From Betaproteobacteria bacterium (GTDB lineage Bacteria; Pseudomonadota; Gammaproteobacteria; Burkholderiales; Usitatibacteraceae), in contig JADKJR010000014.1 of NCBI GenBank assembly GCA_016720925.1, forward strand, positions 62,001 to 126,000: a stretch of 64,000 nucleotides of DNA, given 5' to 3'. A program made the position numbers and the translations under genes. Every line of letters begins with the position of its first letter. Within the stretch, counting starts at the first letter, position 1. Shown here piece after piece: positions 1-8,672 of this stretch. The notes beneath the pieces were generated by a model. The model did no database searches. It was not told the origin of the DNA and saw only the letters and a list, made by a program, of their open reading frames with translations.

Positions 1-66
1 AAGCCAATACCGATACAAGGGCATCGGCGAGCCGTTCGTTTCCCGGCATCGATATCACCACAGGGG

Positions 67-3000
67 TCATGCGGCCTGACCATGCGCCTGCGTTGCCGCG
101 CGGCGCGCGCTGCGGCAGCGCATCAACAAATAAACCACCGGCACCACGAACATCGACAGCAGCGGCGCCGTGATCATGCCGCCGACCATCGGTGCCGCGA
201 TGCGCTGCATCACTTCAGAACCCGTGCCGCTGCCATACATGATGGGAAACAGCCCCGCAAGAATCACCGCGACCGTCATGGCTTTGGGCCGCACGCGCAG
301 CACCGCGCCTTCGCGGATCGCCGCCATTAGCGCCGTGAGGTCGTCATTCCCAAGCGCGATCTGCTTTTCCCACGCGTGCTTCAGGTAGAGCAGCATGATC
401 ACGCCGAACTCGGCGGCCACGCCGGCGAGCGCGATGAAGCCCACCGCGCTGGCAACGGACATTGAATAGCCAAGGACATACATCAACCACAGGCCGCCGA
501 CGAGTGCGAACGGCAGCGTGGCCATGATCAGTAACGCCTCGTCGATGCGTTTGAAGGTGAGATATAGCAGCACAAAAATAATCACCAGTGTAAACGGCAC
601 GACCACTTTCAGCCGCGCGCTGGCCCGTTCCAGATACTCAAATTGCCCGGACCATGTAATTGAATAACCAGGAGTCAGCGTAACCCCTTTCGCCACGGCC
701 TGCTGCATCTCGGTCACCGTCGATTGCAAGTCGCGTCCGTGAATGTCGATGTAGACCCAGCCGGAGAGGCGCGCATTCTCGCTACGAAGCATGGGCGGGC
801 CATCGGTGATCTTTACTTCGGCGACGGTAGACAACGTGATCTGCGCGCCGCGCTCGGTGACGACCGGCAGGTTGCGAAGGTTCTCGATCGAGTCGCGTAT
901 CTCGCGAGGATATCGCACGTTGATCGGGAAGCGTTGCAGCCCCTCGACGGTCTCGCCGATGTTGTCGCCGCCGATGGCGGCAGACACCAGGCCTTGCACG
1001 TCCGACACGTTCATGCCGTAACGCGCGGCAGCGAGACGGTCGATATTGACGTCGATATAGCGGCCACCGGTGAGCCGCTCGGCCAGCGCCGAGGTCACGC
1101 CCGGCACATCCTTCACCACGCGCTCGATCTCGCCGGCGATGCGCTCAATTTCTTTCAGATCGGTGCCGGCGACCTTGATGCCGACCGGACTTTTGATGCC
1201 GGTCGCCAGCATGTCAATGCGATTGCGGATCGGCGGTACCCACAGGTTGGCGAGGCCGGGAATCTTCACCGTGCGATCCAGTTCCGCGATGAGTTTTTCC
1301 GGCGTCATGCCGGGCCGCCACTGCTCGCGCGGCTTGAACTGAATGGTGGTTTCGATCATTTCCATCGGCGCGGGATCGGTCGCGGTTTCGGCGCGGCCGA
1401 TCTTGCCGAAGGCGCGCGAGACTTCCGGAACCGTCATGATGAGCTTGTTGGTCTGTTGCAGGAGTTCGGCGGCCTTGCCCGCGGATAATCCCGGCAGCGC
1501 GGACGGCATGTACAAGAGGTCGCCCTCTTCCATCGGCGGCATGAATTCGCCGCCTATCTGCGTGGCGGGATAAATGGTGGCAAGAAGAATTGCAACCGCG
1601 ATCACCAGCGTGGCTTTGGGAAACGCCAGCACCTTGTCCAGCAATGGCCGGTAGAGCGCGATCAGCCCGCGGCTCAGCGGGTTTTTTTGTTCATTGGGAA
1701 TCTTGCCGCGAATCAGGTAACCCATCAGTACCGGAATCAGCGTGACGGCGAGGCCCGCCGCCGCCGCCATCGCGTAGCTCTTGGTGAAGGCCAGCGGAGA
1801 GAACATTCGCCCTTCCTGCGCTTCCAGCGTGAATACCGGGATGAACGACAGCGTGATGATCAACAGCGAGAAAAACAGCGCCGGGCCGACCTCCGCCGCG
1901 GCATCGGCGATGACGGACCAGTGTTTATTGCCGACGAGTTTTTCGCCGGGGTGCTCGTGATGCCATGCCTCAATATGTTTATGTGCGTTCTCGATCATCA
2001 CCACCGCCGCATCGACCATCGCGCCAACGGCAATCGCGATCCCGCCGAGCGACATGATGTTGGCGTTCACGCCCTGATAGCGCATGACGATGAACGCCAT
2101 CAATACACCCAGCGGCAGCGAAACGATCGCGACCAGCGCCGAGCGCAGGTGAAACAGGAAAGCGAAGCACACCACGGCGACTACGATGAATTCTTCGATC
2201 AGTTTGCCGCGTAGATTGTCCACCGCGCGCGCGATCAGCGCGGAACGGTCGTAAGTGGGCACGATCTCGACACCGGCAGGCAGACCCGGCTTCAACTCAT
2301 CGAGTTTGGCCTTCACCGCCGCGATGGTTTCCATGGCATTTTTGCCCGAACGCATGATGATGATGCCGCCGGCCACTTCACCCTCGCCGTCCAGCTCGGC
2401 AATGCCCCGTCGCATCTCGGGACCAATCTGGATGCGCGCCACATCCTTCAGCAATACTGGCACGCCGGCCTCGCTGGCCTGGATCGGGATCGAGCGGAAG
2501 TCATCGAGCGTTTTCAGGTAACCACCGGCGCGCACCATGTACTCGGCTTCGCCCAGTTCCAGCACCGAGCCGCCGCTTTCACGGTTGGCGTTCTGGATCG
2601 CCATCACCACTTTGCCATGGCTGATGTTGTAGGCACGCAGGCGGGCGGGATCGAGCACCACCTGGTATTGTTTGACCATACCGCCGACCGATGCGACTTC
2701 GGCAACGTTGGGCACCGTTTTCAATTCGTATTTGAGAAACCAGTCCTGCAGCGCGCGCAGTTCGGAGAGGTCATGCTTGCCCGTACGATCCACCAGCGCA
2801 TATTCGTAAACCCAGCCGACGCCGGTCGCGTCCGGCCCGAGCGAGGGCATGGCACCCTTCGGCAGCCGCGTCTGGGCAAGATTCAGATATTCCAGCACGC
2901 GTGAACGTGCCCAATACAAATCGGTGCCATCGTCGAACAGGATATAAACAAAGGAATCACCGAACATCGAGTAACCGCGCACCGACTTGACGCCCGGCAC

Positions 3001-3225
3001 GGATAACATCGTGGTCGTGATCGGATAAGTGATCTGGTTCTCGACGATTTGCGGTGCCTGTCCCGGATACATGGTGCGGATAATCACCTGCACGTCGGAG
3101 AGATCGGGAATCGCGTCAAGCGGCGTACGGGTGACAGACCACACGCCCCACGCCGCGACCGCGACGGTCGCCAGCAGGACCAGAAAACGATTGACGATCG
3201 ACCAGCGGATCAGTCGCGCGATCAT
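67..3225 (-). CDS. cusA: Heavy-metal (Cu/Ag) efflux RND permease, CusA/CzcA family
   Basis: This 1052-residue inner-membrane proton antiporter is the pump of a tripartite Cus system and should export Cu(I)/Ag(I) from periplasm or cytoplasm through the partner channel. The length matches the HME-RND family (about 1040-1050). The N-terminal first helix is followed by the TPLDAIPDLSDVQV signature. The charged/small-residue helix GGIAIAVGAMVDAAVVMIEN is seen near residue 400. Methionines in GEFMPPMEEGD, APMEMIE and IDMLATGI sit where the CusA metal-binding Met triad is expected, which favours monovalent copper/silver over the divalent Czc substrates. The start overlaps the cusB stop by four bases (ATGA), so the three genes are translationally coupled. 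Metal specificity is inferred from motifs only. Confidence 0.93.
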   Translation of the reverse strand: MIARLIRWSIVNRFLVLLATVAVAAWGVWSVTRTPLDAIPDLSDVQVIIRTMYPGQAPQIVENQITYPITTTMLSVPGVKSVRGYSMFGDSFVYILFDDGTDLYWARSRVLEYLNLAQTRLPKGAMPSLGPDATGVGWVYEYALVDRTGKHDLSELRALQDWFLKYELKTVPNVAEVASVGGMVKQYQVVLDPARLRAYNISHGKVVMAIQNANRESGGSVLELGEAEYMVRAGGYLKTLDDFRSIPIQASEAGVPVLLKDVARIQIGPEMRRGIAELDGEGEVAGGIIIMRSGKNAMETIAAVKAKLDELKPGLPAGVEIVPTYDRSALIARAVDNLRGKLIEEFIVVAVVCFAFLFHLRSALVAIVSLPLGVLMAFIVMRYQGVNANIMSLGGIAIAVGAMVDAAVVMIENAHKHIEAWHHEHPGEKLVGNKHWSVIADAAAEVGPALFFSLLIITLSFIPVFTLEAQEGRMFSPLAFTKSYAMAAAAGLAVTLIPVLMGYLIRGKIPNEQKNPLSRGLIALYRPLLDKVLAFPKATLVIAVAILLATIYPATQIGGEFMPPMEEGDLLYMPSALPGLSAGKAAELLQQTNKLIMTVPEVSRAFGKIGRAETATDPAPMEMIETTIQFKPREQWRPGMTPEKLIAELDRTVKIPGLANLWVPPIRNRIDMLATGIKSPVGIKVAGTDLKEIERIAGEIERVVKDVPGVTSALAERLTGGRYIDVNIDRLAAARYGMNVSDVQGLVSAAIGGDNIGETVEGLQRFPINVRYPREIRDSIENLRNLPVVTERGAQITLSTVAEVKITDGPPMLRSENARLSGWVYIDIHGRDLQSTVTEMQQAVAKGVTLTPGYSITWSGQFEYLERASARLKVVVPFTLVIIFVLLYLTFKRIDEALLIMATLPFALVGGLWLMYVLGYSMSVASAVGFIALAGVAAEFGVIMLLYLKHAWEKQIALGNDDLTALMAAIREGAVLRVRPKAMTVAVILAGLFPIMYGSGTGSEVMQRIAAPMVGGMITAPLLSMFVVPVVYLLMRCRSARRAATQAHGQAA

Positions 3226-4790
3226 TTGCCGCCTCCGGTTTTTCGCTGGATTTTAACGAGCGCGAATTCGCCCTGAGGCGTCTGCGTCATCTCAAATGAA
3301 ACGCTGGCGCCCACTTTCACATCCGCAGGGACGCCCGTTGCCGGGAGTTTGTATTCCATCGTCATCGCGCCCATCTGCAAGGTCGGTATCGGCCCGTGGG
3401 AAATGGTCACAACTCCTTTGCCGATATCTTCCACCTTGCCCTCACCCTTGTGCGTGGCGGTTGCGGACGTGGACGCACCCTTCATGGGAGCATCCGCCTT
3501 CATTCCTTCGCTCTTGCTTTCACTCATGCGCGTGCCGCTGGCCTTCAGGCTGGCTTCGGAGTCGATGAGGAATTGTCCCGACAGCACCACCTTCGCGCCC
3601 TTGGTGAGCCCGGACTTTATCTCGGTCATATCATTGGCTTCGGCGCCGATTTCGACATCCACCGGCGTGAATTGCTGTTTGCCATCGCTACCTGCACTGG
3701 CGACGAGTACGACCGTACGCGTGCCCGTCTGGATCACCGCCTCGGTTGGCACCAGCAACACTTCCTGCGCCTTGGGCGCGCTCACGCTGACGGTTGCAAA
3801 CATGCCCGGCGCCAGCTTTGCTTTCGCGTTGACGAATTCGATGCGCGCCTTCAACGTGCGTGTGCCGGCATTGACCTCGGGCAGCAAGGCCGTCACGCGG
3901 CCTTTGAAGACATCGCCGGGGTAGGCGGGAACACTAGCCTCGACCATGCTGCCGGGCTTCAGCCATGCAACTTGAGTTTCCGGCACGTCGGCATTGATCC
4001 ACACGGTCGAGAGGCCATTGATGCGAAAAAGCATTGCCCCCGGCATCACCGTCATGCCTTCACGCACAGCGAGTTCGCCGATCACGCCGCTGGCCGGCGC
4101 GCTGAGCGTGATACGCGGGCGTGTCTTGCCGCTGGCGTCGATGGCCGCGATCGTGGCCTCCGGCATGCCGAGCACACTGAGCCGCTGACGCGCGGCCTGT
4201 CGGAGTGCATCATTGGCGAGCGGACTGTTCTTCAGCGCCAGGTATTCCTCCTGCGCGGACACCCAGTCGGGCGCGAGGATCTCCGCGAGCGGCTGGCCCT
4301 TGACCACGGCATCGAGCGGCGCGCGCACGAACAGTTTTTCGATATACCCATTGACGCGCGCTTGCACAATGACCACGGCGCGTTCATCGAAGGCCACCGT
4401 GCCCACCACCTGGAGTTTCTTGTCGATGGACCCGCTGGTCACGAGCGCGGTGCGCACGCCGAGATTCTGTACCACGCGCGGGCTGATGCGGACTGAGCCG
4501 GTATCGGCGCCGTCATCGCTGTAAACCGGTACCAGCATCATGTCCATGAAGGGCGACTTTCCGGGCTTATCGAACTTCTGCTGCGGATACATCGGGTCGT
4601 AGTAGTAGAGCGGCTTCTTGCCGGCGGCACCCGTCGCGGGATCAACGGTAGCAGCACTGGCTGCGACCGGCGCGCCGGTGGTGTTGGCAACTCCGACCGG
4701 CGCGCGATGCCCACCAAACCAATAGCCTGCGCCGATACCGGCGCCGACCAGACCAGTCGCCACAAGGGCTAGCGTGAGATTCTTGTTCAT
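3222..4790 (-). CDS. cusB: Efflux RND periplasmic adaptor CusB with C-terminal CusF-like domain
   Basis: This 522-residue membrane-fusion protein bridges the CusA pump and the CusC channel. It has an N-terminal membrane anchor or signal (GLVGAGIGAGYWFGG). A Met/Tyr-rich metal-binding segment follows around residues 60-95 (YYYDPMYPQQ, FMDMMLVPVY). Barrel-sandwich and beta-barrel repeats then run to about residue 400. After a Ser/Lys/Ala/Met-rich linker the last ~70 residues resemble the copper chaperone CusF (VTISHGPIPTLQMGAMTMEY, with the paired Met and aromatic positions). In E. coli CusF is a separate protein, so this is a fused arrangement. It overlaps its neighbours by four bases on both sides, in a cusC-cusB-cusA order. 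Confidence 0.92.
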   Translation of the reverse strand: MNKNLTLALVATGLVGAGIGAGYWFGGHRAPVGVANTTGAPVAASAATVDPATGAAGKKPLYYYDPMYPQQKFDKPGKSPFMDMMLVPVYSDDGADTGSVRISPRVVQNLGVRTALVTSGSIDKKLQVVGTVAFDERAVVIVQARVNGYIEKLFVRAPLDAVVKGQPLAEILAPDWVSAQEEYLALKNSPLANDALRQAARQRLSVLGMPEATIAAIDASGKTRPRITLSAPASGVIGELAVREGMTVMPGAMLFRINGLSTVWINADVPETQVAWLKPGSMVEASVPAYPGDVFKGRVTALLPEVNAGTRTLKARIEFVNAKAKLAPGMFATVSVSAPKAQEVLLVPTEAVIQTGTRTVVLVASAGSDGKQQFTPVDVEIGAEANDMTEIKSGLTKGAKVVLSGQFLIDSEASLKASGTRMSESKSEGMKADAPMKGASTSATATHKGEGKVEDIGKGVVTISHGPIPTLQMGAMTMEYKLPATGVPADVKVGASVSFEMTQTPQGEFALVKIQRKTGGGK

Positions 4791-6055
4791 GATGGGTCCT
4801 TTTTATCCGCCAGCAGAAAGTTGAGTTGCGTCCAGGCGCGCGCCAGATCGCTCCGCGCCATCAAATGATTCATGCGTGTTTCGATTTCACCTTTGCGCGC
4901 TTCCAGCACCGGCGCCAGATCACCCTTGCCGCCGCGATAGGACGCAAGCGCCACCGACGTGCGTTCGTGCGCCAGCGGCAACAGTTCAGCGTCGTAACGT
5001 TGCAGGCGCGCTTTCGCGGCGTTCCAGTCGGCCAGCATGGTTTCGATATCCGCGGCATGCGCGCGTTTCGCATCCTCGGCTTGCGCACGTACCTGCTCGA
5101 CCAGCGCGAGCTTGGACGCGACGGCCGGATCCTGGCGACGGCTTTGAAAGATCGGCAGGTCGATGCGCACGCCGATCGACAGCATGTTCGAGTAGGCGGG
5201 GCCGCGCTGCGCGAACGCCACTTCGAGTGACCAGTCCGGATGCTTGGCGGCATTCGCGAGCTTCATCTCGCTGGAGGCCATCGCCTGCATGGGCGCATAC
5301 ATCGCCAAGTGTGGATGCTGCTCGAGATTGCTGGTCAGTTCCTGATGCCCGTGCGCGAGCTGGTCGAAGGCCGGCGCTGAATCCAGCGGCCGCCGTGCGT
5401 CGGCACCGATCCACCGCGCCAGGTTTGCCTGTGCACGGGCGACGTTGCGCTCGGCCTCAATGGCGCGATCGGCAAGCTGTGCAACCGACAGGCGCGCGGC
5501 AAACGGATCGGCTGCCTGGCCCTTGCCGCCTGCGAGCATGGCCTGCGCGGCTGTCACCTGCAATTCACTTTCGCGCGCGAGTTCTTTCAATAGCTCAAGC
5601 TGGCGCTCCGCGAAATAGCGCTCGATCCACGCCAGCGACACATCGCGGCGAAGATTGAGCCGGGTCAGCGTGAGAATCGCCGTTTCCTTTTGGACCTCCG
5701 CGTTGGCGCGGTCGCCACGCAGTTGCAGCTTCTCTGACCGTGTGAAGTCCTGCATGATGCCGATCTTGCGCATGGTCATTCCTTCGCGCGTGAGATTGAA
5801 TCGATCCGCGCCGTCGGTGGGAATATTCTCGATCCCGGCGATCAGCTTCGGATCGGATTGTTCGCTGGCACCCACGCTCGCCTGTTGCGCGGCACGCAAT
5901 GCAGCGGACTGGGCATCGATCTGCGGGGCGTCACCGACGGCGATGCGCTGGGCTTCGATGAGTGAAAGATTGGTGGCCGCATGGCTGGCGAAACTCGCCA
6001 ACACCAGCGCCATCAAGGGAAGACAAAGCAATCGGAAATATCGATACGAATACAC
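4787..6055 (-). CDS. cusC: TolC-family outer-membrane efflux protein (CusC-like)
   Basis: The protein forms the outer-membrane channel of the copper efflux complex. It has a Sec signal peptide (LPLMALVLASFASHA), followed by alternating long helices and OEP-type repeats (NLSLIEAQRIAVGDAPQIDA, AKHPDWSLEVAF). At about 420 residues it has the usual length for the TolC/CusC family. I chose the GTG start at 6055 because GGAGGT lies four bases upstream of it. An in-frame ATG at 6106 would add 17 residues and has no better ribosome site. It is the first member of the overlapping cusCBA set. Assignment to the family is firm; the metal role comes from its partners. Confidence 0.88.
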   Translation of the reverse strand: MYSYRYFRLLCLPLMALVLASFASHAATNLSLIEAQRIAVGDAPQIDAQSAALRAAQQASVGASEQSDPKLIAGIENIPTDGADRFNLTREGMTMRKIGIMQDFTRSEKLQLRGDRANAEVQKETAILTLTRLNLRRDVSLAWIERYFAERQLELLKELARESELQVTAAQAMLAGGKGQAADPFAARLSVAQLADRAIEAERNVARAQANLARWIGADARRPLDSAPAFDQLAHGHQELTSNLEQHPHLAMYAPMQAMASSEMKLANAAKHPDWSLEVAFAQRGPAYSNMLSIGVRIDLPIFQSRRQDPAVASKLALVEQVRAQAEDAKRAHAADIETMLADWNAAKARLQRYDAELLPLAHERTSVALASYRGGKGDLAPVLEARKGEIETRMNHLMARSDLARAWTQLNFLLADKKDPS

Positions 6056-6123
6056 GGCCACCTCCAGCAAGAACGAAAAAAGCCGGACTCCGACGGAGTC
6101 AGGCATTCATGCGAGCGGGGTGG

Positions 6124-6501
6124 TCAGATGCGGAAACAGCAGTGGCGAATCGACAGCGGGGGCGAGGTGGCGTGCAGGAGGGAAGGCGCGAGATCTATTG
6201 CCGGCAGCGGCGCGGGCGGATCGACAATCAATGCAACAACCAACGCCTGCCCGGCGGACATGGCCGCCAGCGACTGCGGCGAGTCATTGACGTTCTGTTG
6301 ACCATTTTCGCAATGCTTCTGGCAAAGCGCAGGTGACGTCAAGTCTTGTCCGCCTGCATTTGCGTCAGGCGCGGTAACGGCGACCGCTTCCTCCAGCGCC
6401 ATGAATTGCATCGGGCACGCATACGCCGACACCGCCAGTTGTGCGGAGAGCACGGCGACGATGCCAAGCAGACTGACAAGTTTGCGTGTAAGGCGATTCA
6501 T
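6124..6501 (-). CDS. Small exported His/Cys-containing protein upstream of cus operon
   Basis: This 125-residue protein has a clear N-terminal signal peptide (LLGIVAVLSAQLAVSAYA), then a Cys-rich mature part with CPMQFM, CQKHCEN and a C-terminal HCCFRI. Small secreted proteins with paired Cys/His/Met groups (CopL-like or DUF2946-like) are common next to copper resistance genes. I cannot assign it firmly to either family. It lies 18 bases upstream of the longest possible cusC reading frame, on the same strand, and is probably the first gene of the metal operon. A role in periplasmic copper binding or sensing is inference from context and residue content. Confidence 0.6.
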   Translation of the reverse strand: MNRLTRKLVSLLGIVAVLSAQLAVSAYACPMQFMALEEAVAVTAPDANAGGQDLTSPALCQKHCENGQQNVNDSPQSLAAMSAGQALVVALIVDPPAPLPAIDLAPSLLHATSPPLSIRHCCFRI

Positions 6502-6568
6502 GATGACCGGAGAGGTTTCTTCGAGCAGATTCTACCCACGCATGCTAACCGAAGAATGTGAGCAGGAT

Positions 6569-6582
6569 TTGATGTTGGTCAA
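6569..6582. promoter_or_regulatory. FNR/DNR-like palindrome
   Basis: TTGATGTTGGTCAA has two five-base half-sites (TTGAT and GTCAA) separated by four bases, as in CRP/FNR-superfamily boxes. It is about 68 bases upstream of the small protein heading the cus operon. It resembles the perfect TTGAC-N4-GTCAA site at 11171. Function is inferred from pattern only. Confidence 0.45.
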
Positions 6583-6633
6583 ATTTGTGGCGGTAAAGTT
6601 CAGTCGCGGACCATATAGGCGAATCCATTTTGC

Positions 6634-6699
6634 AAACTCCAGAACTGGCGTGGCTTTTCCGGCATAAATGCTCCAAACGCCGCGCCAGTGCTTGTGTTT
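6634..6699 (-). repeat. Dispersed 65-bp palindromic repeat, copy A
   Basis: On the minus strand this reads AAACACAAGCACTGGCGCGG at its left end and ends in TTCTGGAGTTT, matching the other four copies (18301, 32791, 50833, 55154). The outer arms can pair (GCACTGGCG with CGCCAGTTC). This copy lies in non-coding DNA, downstream of the hemerythrin gene. Confidence 0.75.
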
Positions 6700-6984
6700 G
6701 GTTCTCCGCGAGTTGAGTGGGATATTCAGCCGGACATGTCATCCTCTCATTCAGCGACGGCCCACTCGAGTCGTTCAGTTTTCTCGGAAGCAGACATTCG
6801 ACCAACGACTGCCATCAAGAACCGAGACTGGCTGGTCGACCCTAAGCCGACAGTCACACTCGTGACGACCGGTCTTTCGTGGTTGTAGCCAGACAAGTCA
6901 AAGCGGCAATTCAGTCTGTCAAGATCAGATGCTCCAAATGGCAGGGCGTTGTTGAATTATTCGGTAGCGCCGATCTGCACCCCA

Positions 6985-7392
6985 TCAAAGTCCGGGCCGC
7001 AGCTTTTCCAGAGAGGCTCGATACTTCTTGCCGGAGCTCACGATATGTCCGACCCACCATAGGGTCAGGAATCTCTGGAGTTCGATTCTTTCAAAGTTTT
7101 CTGTGGTGATGATTTCTTTCGCCAGGTAGTCGAACTCGTCGCGCTCGTTTTGATGCTCCTCGAGCATGGGGTATGCGCATTGGGTCAGGAGCGTCTCTTC
7201 GGTAGAGAAATGCTCGCCACCCTGGGCGACGAGTTCATTGAGGATACTGTGGAATTTCCGGTCGCTCGCCTGGCCGGCATCGGCGATGCAGTCGGCCAAG
7301 GCAATGCACTGCGTCAGGATATTGCTGTGCTGACTGTCCAGGGTCTCATTCCCTATGCTGTAGTCTGGAACCCAGTGGACTCGATTCGGCAT
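6985..7392 (-). CDS. Hemerythrin-domain protein with incomplete di-iron site
   Basis: This 135-residue single-domain protein matches bacteriohemerythrins in length and pattern: GNETLDSQH at the first iron ligand, HFSTEE (the HxxxE pair), EEHQNERDEF, and WWVGHIVSSGKKY near the C terminus. Canonical proteins have HxxEHxxF in the third motif and HIxxxD in the last. Here the second His is Arg and the Asp is Gly, so two of the seven ligands are replaced. Binding of O2, NO or iron may be altered or lost. The start has AGGAGA seven bases upstream. It is the last gene of the minus-strand redox operon, 31 bases after the preceding stop. Confidence 0.85.
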   Translation of the reverse strand: MPNRVHWVPDYSIGNETLDSQHSNILTQCIALADCIADAGQASDRKFHSILNELVAQGGEHFSTEETLLTQCAYPMLEEHQNERDEFDYLAKEIITTENFERIELQRFLTLWWVGHIVSSGKKYRASLEKLRPGL

Positions 7393-7422
7393 TACGCATC
7401 TCCTGTCTTGGAAAGTCTGTAC

Positions 7423-7887
7423 TCAAAAACCTAGTGACTCAACAATGGCCACCAGATCGGCAAAGCTTGCCTGTTCGAGCTTCGCTACCAATGCGTCCTT
7501 GTCCAGGCCCTCGCACTCGAATCGTGTCATGCTGACCTCAAAGGATAGTTCGCAGATCTCCAGTGGCGACATAAAGCCGATGTGGCAGATATGGGCGAGA
7601 CAGCGGCGCTCTGGATCGCTGAGTTCCAGGCCGTGGTGCTTGAGAATCTCCAGGTACCTTTCGGCAGTCCGATTCAGCTTGCCGCTGATCTCCAGAGTGT
7701 TCTTTTGCCCGTCCGTGAGAATGGCTAGCGGCGGGCCGAAAAAGACACTCGTTTTTCCGACGATTCGCGCTTTTTCAGTCGTCGTCAGGGCCGGGGCAAT
7801 CCAACTGGGGTCACCCCTGCCCTTAGCGGGTTGGGGAATCAAGGCAGGGTCGTCTGGGAGATGTGACATGTCAGTGGGAAACGCCAT
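7423..7887 (-). CDS. Uncharacterised 154-residue protein in redox operon
   Basis: I do not recognise a family. The protein is soluble, without signal peptide or membrane segment. It has a Pro-rich N terminus and then a helical region that includes SDPERRCLAHICHIGFMS, with two Cys and two His close together, and a mainly acidic helical C terminus. The annotated start overlaps the end of the cytochrome gene by 17 bases. An alternative start at 7869 would avoid the overlap. The position between a multiheme cytochrome and a hemerythrin suggests a role linked to the same electron-transfer or sensing system, but that is inference. Confidence 0.7.
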   Translation of the reverse strand: MAFPTDMSHLPDDPALIPQPAKGRGDPSWIAPALTTTEKARIVGKTSVFFGPPLAILTDGQKNTLEISGKLNRTAERYLEILKHHGLELSDPERRCLAHICHIGFMSPLEICELSFEVSMTRFECEGLDKDALVAKLEQASFADLVAIVESLGF

Positions 7888-8665
7888 GTCGGAGCTCGTG
7901 CTTGGCGTCCTTCATTCCCCAGGGAAGCTGCGGTGGCACTTCTGGGGCAATCTGGGGGAATCCCCTGTTTCTGGCACCGTCCTGAACGTTGTGCGGGTTG
8001 TGGCATTCGGTGCAGGTAAACCAGCGCTTCTTGCCCGTGCTGGCCCACTCGCCAATGCGCTTGCCGTGGATACCGTCACGCCAGTCACGCATCTTGTCGC
8101 CATGGCATTTGCCGCACAGCAACTGCGGCTGGTCAAAGCTGACCGGGTTGCCAAAATTATCCACCAGTTTGTTGCGCTGGTTTGTGTGGTGGCAGTCCAG
8201 GCACCAGATGCGGCCACCACCATGTTGCAGGTTCTGCAGATCGGGCACCATGGCCGCCATCGTCGGGATCGGGGTTGGCATTTTGCTCGTCGGCAGTTTG
8301 GGTGGATTGAACTTGGGGCCAACACCGTTATGACACGCTACTGCGCACATCGGCATCAGGGCGATCTTCTCAGACCGCGGCTTGACGACCGCTTTGCCGG
8401 TAGGAAAATTCTCCACGGTCGGCATATCACCCATGGGCACTGTGCCGTCAAACGGATCACCCCACCAGAGCACGGCGCCGGTTTTTGGGGAGCATTTCAC
8501 GTTGGGCCAGCCGGGTTGAAGGTCGCGCCTGACGACTTCCGATGCACCTTTTCGGCTCTCAAAGCAGGTGATTTCGGGTGGCTGCGTCGGCTGCGAAAAA
8601 GCGGAAGAAATTATCCCGCACCAGAGGGCCAGAAGCATCGCGCTGAAAGTAAGTTTTTTCATCAT
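7871..8665 (-). CDS. Tetraheme c-type cytochrome, periplasmic
   Basis: The chosen start (8665, GGTGAG nearby) lies just after the NrfD stop. The resulting 264-residue protein has a Sec signal (FSAMLLALWCGIISSAFS). It carries four heme-attachment motifs: CAVACH (an unusual CX3CH), CLDCH, CGKCH and CTECH. Additional His residues (for example HHTNQRN, HGKR) could serve as axial ligands. It would carry electrons in the periplasm to or from the NrfD/ferredoxin pair encoded upstream. The family resembles cytochrome c3/c7-type multihemes, but the exact subgroup is uncertain. A longer reading frame to 8746 overlaps the NrfD gene and is unlikely. Confidence 0.85.
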   Translation of the reverse strand: MMKKLTFSAMLLALWCGIISSAFSQPTQPPEITCFESRKGASEVVRRDLQPGWPNVKCSPKTGAVLWWGDPFDGTVPMGDMPTVENFPTGKAVVKPRSEKIALMPMCAVACHNGVGPKFNPPKLPTSKMPTPIPTMAAMVPDLQNLQHGGGRIWCLDCHHTNQRNKLVDNFGNPVSFDQPQLLCGKCHGDKMRDWRDGIHGKRIGEWASTGKKRWFTCTECHNPHNVQDGARNRGFPQIAPEVPPQLPWGMKDAKHELRHGVSH

Positions 8666-8672
8666 GAGTGCC

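Larger units (their letters stand above)
6502..6984. other. Gene-free stretch between the cus operon and the redox operon
   Basis: These 483 bases hold no reading frame I would defend. They contain an FNR/DNR-like palindrome (6569-6582), one copy of the dispersed 65-bp repeat (6634-6699), and presumably the promoter of the minus-strand cus operon. The rest (about 6700-6984) shows no start with a ribosome site and no clear terminator. Confidence 0.6.

Noticed and set aside
3396..4496. Long plus-strand frame opposite cusB
   Set aside because: It is antisense to a clear CusB protein with all family motifs; the length is a by-product of high GC.
6545..6805. Open frame of 86 codons in the intergenic region
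   Set aside because: It runs through the dispersed repeat and an FNR-like site, with no ribosome site and no recognisable protein features.
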